This document shows, one piece after another, positions 48,987 to 63,572 of a stretch of DNA of 64,000 bases (position 1 is the stretch's first letter; each line of letters opens with the position of its first letter). Location: positions 1-64,000 of the forward strand of contig NW_026622770.1 in assembly GCF_023065955.2 (NCBI RefSeq). Direction: 5' to 3'. The position numbers and the translations under genes were made by a program. Below the pieces are notes generated by a model that searched no databases, had not been told where the DNA came from, and worked only from the letters and a program-made list of their open reading frames with translations. The stretch is from Ursus arctos (lineage: Eukaryota; Chordata; Mammalia; Carnivora; Ursidae).

Positions 48987-51384
48987 TTGTGTACCCCTGC
49001 TCACCCATAGCGCACGTGGGGGAAATAACTCAAGGAAGCTGACAGCTCACTGCACACTGAAGTCTCTGGGCTGCCTGATTCCCACTGGGGTATGTACAGG
49101 TGCGATACGTATTGTGTTCGTATTGCGGTTAGATGATTAACCTGTGACAAGGTCTGTGGTCATCCTCACGACTGGAAACTAGGGGAAGCTCTCCGTGCAT
49201 TTTTTATTATCTGCTTTGCGGTTTGGAATGTGCTTAGATAGGCCATGTTTCGTAAGTCATCCCTGTTTTACTTCTGCTGGTAAACGTGCTATACAGAATT
49301 CCTCTCCTTGTACCCTTTCCACAACTATTTTGCATGATCAGAGCTGTTAGTGTCGTGTCGCCAAACACACTGTGACACACACTTTTGAAGGGGGGATGTT
49401 TGCGATTATCTGCATGACCGGTGCCCCACAAGCCCTTCGGTTGGGCTTCTAGGAGCAGGTCGTTTGGTCCTAAGTCACAGTGAGAGCAGGTTTCTTCTCT
49501 CATCACACGTTCTCGAGTTTTCCACCGGAAAGCATATACAGTTTTGTGGATTCTCTAACTTATGCTTCCCATCTGAATTTCCTATTGGACAAAATTACTC
49601 TGGAACTCAGTGTGCTGAAATGTCCGAGTGACTGTGTTTTAAGATAAGCACAGCTGCTGAGTTATAGAAGGGTTATTGGTATCACGTTCCTTTTGGAAAA
49701 CACTTTTCCAATTCCCCTGTCAGATCACAGGCCCCTAATTCCTCAAGTGTGTTTGTGGCCATGGCCAGAAACTGCAGAGAGCAGAAGACCCTTGTGTCAG
49801 GAAGTGAGGCAGCGTGGGGACAGTCAGGGGCTTGCAGGCAAAGGATTCACCTCGAGTGGCTCGGATTCCTGAGAAGAAAGGGCAGTTTCATCACATTCTC
49901 TCTCTTGTTAACAAGCCAAAATATTCTGTGTGGTTGAGGAGGAAAGATGAAGTGTTGTCCAGGATCCCGATGCCTCCGTGTCTGGAGTGTCCTGCCTTCA
50001 CTAGTTTGCCATGCTCCTTTTTCATCTTTGAAGATGCTACTTCTTGCTAGTGACCATTGGCAGACATGGTTAGTGATGTTTGGTGACAGTAGGTTATTCC
50101 TGTAATATCCATTCCCCTCTCCCCCCTTGTTATAGTTGGCAGCAGTGGGGAGGGGTCAAGTTCTCTAGCACGGATGCGGCTCTGCTGGAACGTGGTATTG
50201 GAGAAGGAGGCAGATGCTGAGAGCTCTTTCTCTGGGTTTCATCTCTTGGTGTTACAACTTCTGTCTGTCTCACCAAACTATTTTCCTGTCTGTCTGCAGG
50301 TGGGTCCGGATGTGAGAGGGTTTCCTCGGCCCACCTGCATGCCCTGCCCTATGGACCAAACTTTACCAGGCTTCATTGGCTGTGGGCCACCTCAGCCTCC
50401 TCCACCTTGGTCGACATGCGGGCCTCCCCTGCCCCTCGTTCCGCCACCATGTGGTAAGATGATCTGGATTGCATGATGTGAGTTGTAGCGCGTATTCATC
50501 GTGTGACTACATGTGTCGGTGGAGAAGATGTAGAGGAGGTACCATGAGGCTTTGCAATGCAAGGATCAACCTGAGTGAGGACACAGGAACATTCCTCAAC
50601 TTTCTGTGGACATCCATTTCGTGGACTGTCTCGTTTCACCATACAGAACTGGGCAGCAGGGGTCTGCCATTGAGAAGAAGTGTGACATTGTGCAATAGAC
50701 AGACATAAAAGCATTGCCCAGGTGCCCTGCACAGACATGATGTTTTGGGCTCTGGGTTTAATGGAGCACAGTCTTTACATCACCTGCATGTGTGGAGGCC
50801 CCAGTTGTCCAGCGTTATTGATTAGTTCTGAAATCATCTCCACTGTGCGGAGTGGTCATATCCCCAAGGGTGAGGGACTGGTCTCTCCTTTGTCCACAGA
50901 GGTCAGCGGAGACCTGTGAGAAACGCTCTGCATCTGGAAGGGACCTGAGAGTGGGAGAGTAGAACAGGCTGGGGCAGGTGTAGAGCTTTGGCTTGAATCT
51001 TGCGTGGCCAACACCCGTCTGAATCCACCTCTGTCTCTTCTAGGGCCTCGGTCCAATTCAGAAACCTGTGGCGCTCAAGGGGACAAAGGTGGCACCGTGC
51101 CCAAGAAGGACCCAGAGAAGGACAAGGTAAATACGGTGGCTGTTTCCAGTTGTAACCATTTCTGGAATCCTGTTCCTGTCTGGGCAGCACCGTGTCCTGG
51201 CCTTGTGTCTGTTGGGTGGGTCATCCAGTTTGTCTGTGGCGTCGTTCACCTCTCAAATACAAGCAGTTCACGCAGGGGCTGACAGGCTTCTCCGTTACAA
51301 ATCATCATCTTTGGGGGCCTCTCCCAAAGCCACAGGTGGTTAGCGGTGAAGGATGGCAGAACACTCACTGTGTGTGTGTCTTGT

Positions 51385-51427
<43 letters not shown>

Positions 51428-54400
51428 TGTACCCGTGCTCACCCATAGCGCACGTGGGGGAAATAACTCAAGGAAGCTGACAGCTCACTGCACACTGAAG
51501 TCTCTGGGCTGCCTGATTCCCACTGGGGTATGTACAGGTGCGATACCTATTGTGTTCGTATTGCGGTTAGATGATTAACCTGTGACAAGGTCTGTGGTCA
51601 TCCTCACGACTGGAAACTAGGGGAAGCTCTCCGTGCATTTTTTATTATCTGCTTTGCGGTTTGGAATGTGCTTAGATAGGCCATGTTTCGTAAGTCATCC
51701 CTGTTTTACTTCTGCTGGTAAACGTGCTATACAGAATCCCTCTCCTTGTACCCTTTCCACAACTATTTTGCATGATCAGAGCTGTTAGTGTCGTGTCGCC
51801 AAACACACTGTGACACACACTTTTGAAGGGGGGATGTTTGCGATTATCTGCATGACCGGTGCCCCACAAGCCCTTCGGTTGGGCTTCTAGGAGCAGGTCG
51901 TTTGGTCCGAAGTCACAGTGAGAGCAGGTTTCTTCTCTCATCACACGTTCTCGAGTTTTCCACCGGAAAGCATATACAGTTTTGTGGATTCTCTAACTTA
52001 TGCTTCCCATCTGAATTTCCTATTGGACAAAATTACTCTGGAACTCAGTGTGCTGAAATGTCCGAGTGACTGTGTTTTAAGATAAGCACAGCTGCTGAGT
52101 TATAGAAGGGTTATTGGTATCACGTTCCTTTTGGAAAACACTTTTCCAATTCCCCTGTCAGATCACAGGCCCCTAATTCCTCAAGTGTGTTTGTGGCCAT
52201 GGCCAGAAACTGCAGAGAGCAGAAGACCCTTGTGTCAGGAAGTGAGGCAGCGTGGGGACAGTCAGGGGCTTGCAGGCAAAGGATTCACCTCGAGTGGCTC
52301 GGATTCCTGAGAAGAAAGGGCAGTTTCATCACATTCTCTCTCTTGTTAACAAGCCAAAATATTCTGTGTGGTTGAGGAGGAAAGATGAAGTGTTGTCCAG
52401 GATCCCGATGCCTCCGTGTCTGGAGTGTCCTGCCTTCACTAGTTTGCCATGCTCCTTTTTCATCTTTGAAGATGCTACTTCTTGCTAGTGACCATTGGCA
52501 GACATGGTTAGTGATGTTTGGTGACAGTAGGTTATTCCTGTAATATCCATTCCCCTCTCCCCCCTTGTTATAGTTGGCAGCAGTGGGGAGGGGTCAAGTT
52601 CTCTACCACGGATGCGGCTCTGCTGGAACGTGGTATTGGAGAAGGAGGCAGATGCTGAGAGCTCTTTCTTTGGGTTTCATCTCTTGGTGTTACAACTTCT
52701 GTCTGTCTCACCAAACTATTTTCCTGTCTGTCTGCAGGTGGGTCCGGATGTGAGAGGGTTTCCTCGGCCCACCTGCATGCCCTGCCCTATGGACCAAACT
52801 TTACCAGGCTTCATTGGCTGTGGGCCACCTCAGCCTCCTCCACCTTGGTCGACATGCGGGCCTCCCCTGCCCCTCGTTCCGCCACCATGTGGTAAGATGA
52901 TCTGGATTGCATGATGTGAGTTGTAGCGCGTATTCATCGTGTGACTACATGTGTCGGTGGAGAAGATGTAGAGGAGGTACCACGAGGCTTTGCAATGCAA
53001 GGATCAACCTGAGTGAGGACACAGGAACATTCCTCAACTTTCTGTGGACATCCATTTCGTGGACTGTCTCGTTTCACCATACAGAACTGGGCAGCAGGGG
53101 TCTGCCATTGAGAAGAAGTGTGACATTGTGCAATAGACAGACATAAAAGCATTGCCCAGGCGCCCTGCACAGACATGATGTTTTGGGCTCTGGGCTTAAT
53201 GGAGCACAGTCTTTACATCACCTGCATGTGTGGAGGCCCCAGTTGTCCAGCGTTATTGATTAGTTCTGAAATCATCTCCACTGTGCGGAGTGGTCATATC
53301 CCCAAGGGTGAGGGACTGGTCTCTCCTTTGTCCACAGAGGTCAGCGGAGACCTGTGAGAAACGCTCTGCATCTGGAAGGGACCTGAGAGTGGGAGAGTAG
53401 AACAGGCTGGGGCAGGTGTAGAGCTTTGGCTTGAATCTTGCGTGGCCAACACCCGTCTGAATCCACCTCTGTCTCTTCTAGGGCCTCGGTCCAATTCAGA
53501 AACCTGTGGCGCTCAAGGGGACAAAGGTGGCACCGTGCCCAAGAAGGACCCAGAGAAGGACAAGGTAAATACGGTGGCTGTTTCCAGTTGTAACCATTTC
53601 TGGAATCCTGTTCCTGTCTGGGCAGCACCGTGTCCTGGCCTTGTGTCTGTTGGGTGGGTCATCCAGTTTGTCTGTGGCGTCGTTCACCTCTCAAATACAA
53701 GCAGTTCACGCAGGGGCTGACAGGCTTCTCCGTTACAAATCATCATCTTTGGGGGCCTCTCCCAAAGCCACAGGTGGTTAGCGGTGAAGGATGGCAGAAC
53801 ACTCACTGTGTGTGTGTCTTGTGTGTGTTTGTGTGTGTGTGTGTGTGTTTGTGTACCCCTGCTCACCCATAGCGCACGTGGGGGAAATAACTCAAGGAAG
53901 CTGACAGCTCACTGCACACTGAAGTCTCTGGGCTGCCTGATTCCCACTGGGGTATGTACAGGTGCGATACCTATTGTGTTCGTATTGCGGTTAGATGATT
54001 AACCTGTGACAAGGTCTGTGGTCATCCTCACGACTGGAAACTAGGGGAAGCTCTCCGTGCATTTTTTATTATCTGCTTTGCGGTTTGGAATGTGCTTAGA
54101 TAGGCCATGTTTCGTAAGTCATCCCTGTTTTACTTCTGCTGGTAAACGTGCTATACAGAATTCCTCTCCTTGTACCCTTTCCACAACTATTTTGCATGAT
54201 CAGAGCTGTTAGTGTCGTGTCGCCAAACACACTGTGACACACACTTTTGAAGGGGGGATGTTTGCGATTATCTGCATGACCGGTGCCCCACAAGCCCTTC
54301 GGTTGGGCTTCTAGGAGCAGGTCGTTTGGTCCGAAGTCACAGTGAGAGCAGGTTTCTTCTCTCATCACACGTTCTCGAGTTTTCCACCGGAAAGCATATA

Positions 54401-56246
54401 CAGTTTTGTGGATTCTCTAACTTATGCTTCCCATCTGAATTTCCTATTGGACAAAATTACTCTGGAACTCAGTGTGCTGAAATGTCCGAGTGACTGTGTT
54501 TTAAGATAAGCACAGCTGCTGAGTTATAGAAGGGTTATTGGTATCACGTTCCTTTTGGAAAACACTTTTCCAATTCCCCTGTCAGATCACAGGCCCCTAA
54601 TTCCTCAAGTGTGTTTGTGGCCATGGCCAGAAACTGCAGAGAGCAGAAGACCCTTGTGTCAGGAAGTGAGGCAGCGTGGGGACAGTCAGGGGCTTGCAGG
54701 CAAAGGATTCACCTCGAGTGGCTCGGATTCCTGAGAAGAAAGGGCAGTTTCATCACATTCTCTCTCTTGTTAACAAGCCAAAATATTCTGTGTGGTTGAG
54801 GAGGAAAGATGAAGTGTTGTCCAGGATCCCGATTCCTCCGTGTCTGGAGTGTCCTGCCTTCACTAGTTTGCCATGCTCCTTTTTCATCTTTGAAGATGCT
54901 ACTTCTTGCTAGTGACCATTGGCAGACATGGTTAGTGATGTTTGGTGACAGTAGGTTATTCCTGTAATATCCATTCCCCTCTCCCCCCTTGTTATAGTTG
55001 GCAGCAGTGGGGAGGGGTCAAGTTCTCTAGCACGGATGCGGCTCTGCTGGAACGTGGTATTGGAGAAGGAGGCAGATGCTGAGAGCTCTTTCTCTGGGTT
55101 TCATCTCTTGGTGTTACAACTTCTGTCTGTCTCACCAAACTATTTTCCTGTCTGTCTGCAGGTGGGTCCGGATGTGAGAGGGTTTCCTCGGCCCACCTGC
55201 ATGCCCTGCCCTATGGACCAAACTTTACCAGGCTTCATTGGCTGTGGGCCACCTCAGCCTCCTCCACCTTGGTCGACATGCGGGCCTCCCCTGCCCCTCG
55301 TTCCGCCACCATGTGGTAAGATGATCTGGATTGCATGATGTGAGTTGTAGCGCGTATTCATCGTGTGACTACATGTGTCGGTGGAGAAGATGTAGAGGAG
55401 GTACCATGAGGCTTTGCAATGCAAGGATCAACCTGAGTGAGGACACAGGAACATTCCTCAACTTTCTGTGGACATCCATTTTGTGGACTGTCTCGTTTCA
55501 CCATACAGAACTGGGCAGCAGGGGTCTGCCATTGAGAAGAAGTGTGACATTGTGCAATAGACAGACATAAAAGCATTGCCCAGGTGCCCTGCACAGACAT
55601 GATGTTTTGGGCTCTGGGTTTAATGGAGCACAGTCTTTACATCACCTGCATGTGTGGAGGCCCCAGTTGTCCAGCGTTATTGATTAGTTCTGAAATCATC
55701 TCCACTGTGCGGAGTGGTCATATCCCCAAGGGTGAGGGACTGGTCTCTCCTTTGTCCACAGAGGTCAGCGGAGACCTGTGAGAAACGCTCTGCATCTGGA
55801 AGGGACCTGAGAGTGGGAGAGTAGAACAGGCTGGGGCAGGTGTAGAGCTTTGGCTTGAATCTTGCGTGGCCAACACCCGTCTGAATCCACCTCTGTCTCT
55901 TCTAGGGCCTCGGTCCAATTCAGAAACCTGTGGCGCTCAAGGGGACAAAGGTGGCACCGTGCCCAAGAAGGACCCAGAGAAGGACAAGGTAAATACGGTG
56001 GCTGTTTCCAGTTGTAACCATTTCTGGAATCCTGTTGCTGTCTGGGCAGCACCGTGTCCTGGCCTTGTGTCTGTTGGGTGGGTCATCCAGTTTGTCTGTG
56101 GCGTCGTTCACCTCTCAAATACAAGCAGTTCACGCAGGGGCTGACAGGCTTCTCCGTTACAAATCATCATCTTTGGGGGCCTCTCCCAAAGCCACAGGTG
56201 GTTAGCGGTGAAGGATGGCAGAACACTCACTGTGTGTGTGTCTTGT

Positions 56247-56285
<39 letters not shown>

Positions 56286-58680
56286 TGTACCCGTGCTCAC
56301 CCATAGCGCACGTGGGGGAAATAACTCAAGGAAGCTGACAGCTCACTGCACACTGAAGTCTCTGGGCTGCCTGATTCCCACTGGGGTATGTACAGGTGCG
56401 ATACCTATTGTGTTCGTATTGCGGTTAGATGATTAACCTGTGACAAGGTCTGTGGTCATCCTCATGACTGGAAACTAGGGGAAGCTCTCCGTGCATTTTT
56501 TATTATCTGCTTTGCGGTTTGGAATGTGCTTTGATAGGCCATGTTTCGTAAGTCATCCCTGTTTTACTTCTGCTGGTAAACGTGCTATACAGAATCCCTC
56601 TCCTTGTACCCTTTCCACAACTATTTTGCATGATCAGAGCTGTTAGTGTCGTGTCGCCAAACACACTGTGACACACACTTTTGAAGGGGGGATGTTTGCG
56701 ATTATCTGCATGACCGGTGCCCCACAAGCCCTTCGGTTGGGCTTCTAGGAGCAGGTCGTTTGGTCCGAAGTCACAGTGAGAGCAGGTTTCTTCTCTCATC
56801 ACACGTTCTCGAGTTTTCCACCGGAAAGCATATACAGTTTTGTGGATTCTCTAACTTATGCTTCCCATCTGAATTTCCTATTGGACAAAATTACTCTGGA
56901 ACTCAGTGTGCTGAAATGTCCGAGTGACTGTGTTTTAAGATAAGCACAGCTGCTGAGTTATAGAAGGGTTATTGGTATCACGTTCCTTTTGGAAAACACT
57001 TTTCCAATTCCCCTGTCAGATCACAGGCCCCTAATTCCTCAAGTGTGTTTGTGGCCATGGCCAGAAACTGCAGAGAGCAGAAGACCCTTGTGTCAGGAAG
57101 TGAGGCAGCGTGGGGACAGTCAGGGGCTTGCAGGCAAAGGATTCACCTCGAGTGGCTCGGATTCCTGAGAAGAAAGGGCAGTTTCATCACATTCTCTCTC
57201 TTGTTAACAAGCCAAAATATTCTGTGTGGTTGAGGAGGAAAGATGAAGTGTTGTCCAGGATCCCGATGCCTCCGTGTCTGGAGTGTCCTGCCTTCACTAG
57301 TTTGCCATGCTCCTTTTTCATCTTTGAAGATGCTACTTCTTGCTAGTGACCATTGGCAGACATGGTTAGTGATGTTTGGTGACAGTAGGTTATTCCTGTA
57401 ATATCCATTCCCCTCTCCCCCCTTGTTATAGTTGGCAGCAGTGGGGAGGGGTCAAGTTCTCTAGCACGGATGCGGCTCTGCTGGAACGTGGTATTGGAGA
57501 AGGAGGCAGATGCTGAGAGCTCTTTCTCTGGGTTTCATCTCTTGGTGTTACAACTTCTGTCTGTCTCACCAAACTATTTTCCTGTCTGTCTGCAGGTGGG
57601 TCCGGATGTGAGAGGGTTTCCTCGGCCCACCTGCATGCCCTGCCCTATGGACCAAACTTTACCAGGCTTCATTGGCTGTGGGCCACCTCAGCCTCCTCCA
57701 CCTTGGTCGACATGCGGGCCTCCCCTGCCCCTCGTTCCGCCACCATGTGGTAAGATGATCTGGATTGCATGATGTGAGTTGTAGCGCGTATTCATCGTGT
57801 GACTACATGTGTCGGTGGAGAAGATGTAGAGGAGGTACCACGAGGCTTTGCAATGCAAGGATCAACCTGAGTGAGGACACAGGAACATTCCTCAACTTTC
57901 TGTGGACATCCATTTCGTGGACTGTCTCGTTTCACCATACAGAACTGGGCAGCAGGGGTCTGCCATTGAGAAGAAGTGTGACATTGTGCAATAGACAGAC
58001 ATAAAAGCATTGCCCAGGCGCCCTGCACAGACATGATGTTTTGGGCTCTGGGCTTAATGGAGCACAGTCTTTACATCACCTGCATGTGTGGAGGCCCCAG
58101 TTGTCCAGCGTTATTGATTAGTTCTGAAATCATCTCCACTGTGCGGAGTGGTCATATCCCCAAGGGTGAGGGACTGGTCTCTCCTTTGTCCACAGAGGTC
58201 AGCGGAGACCTGTGAGAAACGCTCTGCATCTGGAAGGGACCTGAGAGTGGGAGAGTAGAACAGGCTGGGGCAGGTGTAGAGCTTTGGCTTGAATCTTGCG
58301 TGGCCAACACCCGTCTGAATCCACCTCTGTCTCTTCTAGGGCCTCGGTCCAATTCAGAAACCTGTGGCGCTCAAGGGGACAAAGGTGGCACCGTGCCCAA
58401 GAAGGACCCAGAGAAGGACAAGGTAAATACGGTGGCTGTTTCCAGTTGTAACCATTTCTGGAATCCTGTTCCTGTCTGGGCAGCACCGTGTCCTGGCCTT
58501 GTGTCTGTTGGGTGGGTCATCCAGTTTGTCTGTGGCGTCGTTCACCTCTCAAATACAAGCAGTTCACGCAGGGGCTGACAGGCTTCTCCGTTACAAATCA
58601 TCATCTTTGGGGGCCTCTCCCAAAGCCACAGGTGGTTAGCGGTGAAGGATGGCAGAACACTCACTGTGTGTGTGTCTTGT

Positions 58681-58712
<32 letters not shown>

Positions 58713-61110
58713 TTGTGTACCCCTGCTCACCCATAGCGCACGTGGGGGAAATAACTCAAGGAAGCTGACAGCTCACTGCACACTGAAGTCTCTGGGCTGC
58801 CTGATTCCCACTGGGGTATGTACAGGTGCGATACCTATTGTGTTCGTATTGCGGTTAGATGATTAACCTGTGACAAGGTCTGTGGTCATCCTCACGACTG
58901 GAAACTAGGGGAAGCTCTCCATGCATTTTTTATTATCTGCTTTGCGGTTTGGAATGTGCTTAGATAGGCCATGTTTCGTAAGTCATCCCTGTTTTACTTC
59001 TGCTGGTAAACGTGCTATACAGAATCCCTCTCCTTGTACCCTTTCCACAACTATTTTGCATGATCAGAGCTGTTAGTGTCGTGTCGCCAAACACACTGTG
59101 ACACACACTTTTGAAGGGGGGATGTTTGCGATTATCTGCATGACCGGTGCCCCACAAGCCCTTCGGTTGGGCTTCTAGGAGCAGGTCGTTTGGTCCGAAG
59201 TCACAGTGAGAGCAGGTTTCTTCTCTCATCACACGTTCTCGAGTTTTCCATCGGAAAGCATATACAGTTTTGTGGATTCTCTAACTTATGCTTCCCATCT
59301 TAATTTCCTATTGGACAAAATTACTCTGGAACTCAGTGTGCTGAAATGTCCGAGTGACTGTGTTTTAAGATAAGCACAGCTGCTGAGTTATAGAAGGGTT
59401 ATTGGTATCACGTTCCTTTTGGAAAACACTTTTCCAATTCCCCTGTCAGATCACAGGCCCCTAATTCCTCAAGTGTGTTTGTGGCCATGGCCAGAAACTG
59501 CAGAGAGCAGAAGACCCTTGTGTCAGGAAGTGAGGCAGCGTGGGGACAGTCAGGGGCTTGCAGGCAAAGGATTCACCTCGAGTGGCTCGGATTCCTGAGA
59601 AGAAAGGGCAGTTTCATCACATTCTCTCTCTTGTTAACAAACCAAAATATTCTGTGTGGTTGAGGAGGAAAGATGAAGTGTTGTCCAGGATCCCGATGCC
59701 TCCGTGTCTGGAGTGTCCTGCCTTCACTAGTTTGCCATGCTCCTTTTTCATCTTTGAAGATGCTACTTCTTGCTAGTGACCATTGGCAGACATGGTTAGT
59801 GATGTTTGGTGACAGTAGGTTATTCCTGTAATATCCATTCCCCTCTCCCCCCTTGTTATAGTTGGCAGCAGTGGGGAGGGGTCAAGTTCTCTAGCACGGA
59901 TGCGGCTCTGCTGGAACGTGGTATTGGAGAAGGAGGCAGATGCTGAGAGCTCTTTCTCTGGGTTTCATCTCTTGGTGTTACAACTTCTGTCTGTCTCACC
60001 AAACTATTTTCCTGTCTGTCTGCAGGTGGGTCCGGATGTGAGAGGGTTTCCTCGGCCCACCTGCATGCCCTGCCCTATGGACCAAACTTTACCAGGCTTC
60101 ATTGGCTGTGGGCCACCTCAGCCTCCTCCACCTTGGTCGACATGCGGGCCTCCCCTGCCCCTCGTTCCGCCACCATGTGGTAAGATGATCTGGATTGCAT
60201 GATGTGAGTTGTAGCGCGTATTCATCGTGTGACTACATGTGTCGGTGGAGAAGATGTAGAGGAGGTACCACGAGGCTTTGCAATGCAAGGATCAACCTGA
60301 GTGAGGACACAGGAACATTCCTCAACTTTCTGTGGACATCCATTTCGTGGACTGTCTCGTTTCACCATACAGAACTGGGCAGCAGGGGTCTGCCATTGAG
60401 AAGAAGTGTGACATTGTGCAATAGACAGACATAAAAGCATTGCCCAGGCGCCCTGCACAGACATGATGTTTTGGGCTCTGGGCTTAATGGAGCACAGTCT
60501 TTACATCACCTGCATGTGTGGAGGCCCCAGTTGTCCAGCGTTATTGATTAGTTCTGAAATCATCTCCACTGTGCGGAGTGGTCATATCCCCAAGGGTGAG
60601 GGACTGGTCTCTCCTTTGTCCACAGAGGTCAGCGGAGACCTGTGAGAAACGCTCTGCATCTGGAAGGGACCTGAGAGTGGGAGAGTAGAACAGGCTGGGG
60701 CAGGTGTAGAGCTTTGGCTTGAATCTTGCGTGGCCAACACCCGTCTGAATCCACCTCTGTCTCTTCTAGGGCCTCGGTCCAATTCAGAAACCTGTGGCGC
60801 TCAAGGGGACAAAGGTGGCACCGTGCCCAAGAAGGACCCAGAGAAGGACAAGGTAAATACGGTGGCTGTTTCCAGTTGTAACCATTTCTGGAATCCTGTT
60901 CCTGTCTGGGCAGCACCGTGTCCTGGCCTTGTGTCTGTTGGGTGGGTCATCCAGTTTGTCTGTGGCGTCGTTCACCTCTCAAATACAAGCAGTTCACGCA
61001 GGGGCTGACAGGCTTCTCCGTTACAAATCATCATCTTTGGGGGCCTCTCCCAAAGCCACAGGTGGTTAGCGGTGAAGGATGGCAGAACACTCACTGTGTG
61101 TGTGTCTTGT

Positions 61111-61142
<32 letters not shown>

Positions 61143-63540
61143 TTGTGTACCCCTGCTCACCCATAGCGCACGTGGGGGAAATAACTCAAGGAAGCTGACA
61201 GCTCACTGCACACTGAAGTCTCTGGGCTGCCTGATTCCCACTGGGGTATGTACAGGTGCGATACCTATTGTGTTCGTATTGCGGTTAGATGATTAACCTG
61301 TGACAAGGTCTGTGGTCATCCTCACGACTGGAAACTAGGGGAAGCTCTCCGTGCATTTTTTATTATCTGCTTTGCGGTTTGGAATGTGCTTAGATAGGCC
61401 ATGTTTCGTAAGTCATCCCTGTTTTACTTCTGCTGGTAAACGTGCTATACAGAATCCCTCTCCTTGTACCCTTTCCACAACTATTTTGCATGATCAGAGC
61501 TGTTAGTGTCGTGTCGCCAAACACACTGTGACACACACTTTTGAAGGGGGGATGTTTGCGATGATCTGCATGACCGGTGCCCCACAAGCCCTTCGGTTGG
61601 GCTTCTAGGAGCAGGTCGTTTGCTCCGAAGTCACAGTGAGAGCAGGTTTCTTCTCTCATCACACGTTCTTGAGTTTTCCATCGGAAAGCATATACAGTTT
61701 TGTGGATTCTCTAACTTATGCTTCCCATCTGAATTTCCTATTGGACAAAATTACTCTGGAACTCAGTGTGCTGAAATGTCCGAGTGACTGTGTTTTAAGA
61801 TAAGCACAGCTGCTGAGTTATAGAAGGGTTATTGGTATTACGTTCCTTTTGGAAAACACTTTTCCAATTCCCCTGTCAGATCACAGGCCCCTAATTCCTC
61901 AAGTTTGTTTGTGGCCATGGCCAGAAACTGCAGAGAGCAGAAGACCCTTGTGTCAGGAAGTGAGGCAGCGTGGGGACAGTCAGGGGCTTGCAGGCAAAGG
62001 ATTCACCTCGAGTGGCTCGGATTCCTGAGAAGAAAGGGCAGTTTCATCACATTCTCTCTCTTGTTAACAAACCAAAATATTCTGTGTGGTTGAGGAGGAA
62101 AGATGAAGTGTTGTCCAGGATCCCGATGCCTCCGTGTCTGGAGTGTCCTGCCTTCACTAGTTTGCCATGCTCCTTTTTCATCTTTGAAGATGCTACTTCT
62201 TGCTAGTGACCATTGGCAGACATGGTTAGTGATGTTTGGTGACAGTAGGTTATTCCTGTAATATCCATTCCCCTCTCCCCCCTTGTTATAGTTGGCAGCA
62301 GTGGGGAGGGGTCAAGTTCTCTAGCACGGATGCGGCTCTGCTGGAACGTGGTATTGGAGAAGGAGGCAGATGCTGAGAGCTCTTTCTCTGGGTTTCATCT
62401 CTTGGTGTTACAACTTCTGTCTGTCTCACCAAACTATTTTCCTGTCTGTCTGCAGGTGGGTCCGGATGTGAGAGGGTTTCCTCGGCCCACCTGCATGCCC
62501 TGCCCTATGGACCAAACTTTACCAGGCTTCATTGGCTGTGGGCCACCTCAGCCTCCTCCACCTTGGTCGACATGCGGGCCTCCCCTGCCCCTCGTTCCGC
62601 CACCATGTGGTAAGATGATCTGGATTGCATGATGTGAGTTGTAGCGCGTATTCATCGTGTGACTACATGTGTCGGTGGAGAAGATGTAGAGGAGGTACCA
62701 CGAGGCTTTGCAATGCAAGGATCAACCTGAGTGAGGACACAGGAACATTCCTCAACTTTCTGTGGACATCCATTTCGTGGACTGTCTCGTTTCACCATAC
62801 AGAACTGGGCAGCAGGGGTCTGCCATTGAGAAGAAGTGTGACATTGTGCAATAGACAGACATAAAAGCATTGCCCAGGCGCCCTGCACAGACATGATGTT
62901 TTGGGCTCTGGGCTTAATGGAGCACAGTCTTTACATCACCTGCATGTGTGGAGGCCCCAGTTGTCCAGCGTTATTGATTAGTTCTGAAATCATCTCCACT
63001 GTGCGGAGTGGTCATATCCCCAAGGGTGAGGGACTGGTCTCTCCTTTGTCCACAGAGGTCAGCGGAGACCTGTGAGAAACGCTCTGCATCTGGAAGGGAC
63101 CTGAGAGTGGGAGAGTAGAACAGGCTGGGGCAGGTGTAGAGCTTTGGCTTGAATCTTGCGTGGCCAACACCCGTCTGAATCCACCTCTGTCTCTTCTAGG
63201 GCCTCGGTCCAATTCAGAAACCTGTGGCGCTCAAGGGGACAAAGGTGGCACCGTGCCCAAGAAGGACCCAGAGAAGGACAAGGTAAATACGGTGGCTGTT
63301 TCCAGTTGTAACCATTTCTGGAATCCTGTTCCTGTCTGGGCAGCACCGTGTCCTGGCCTTGTGTCTGTTGGGTGGGTCATCCAGTTTGTCTGTGGCGTCG
63401 TTCACCTCTCAAATACAAGCAGTTCACGCAGGGGCTGACAGGCTTCTCCGTTACAAATCATCATCTTTGGGGGCCTCTCCCAAAGCCACAGGTGGTTAGC
63501 GGTGAAGGATGGCAGAACACTCACTGTGTGTGTGTCTTGT

Positions 63541-63572
<32 letters not shown>

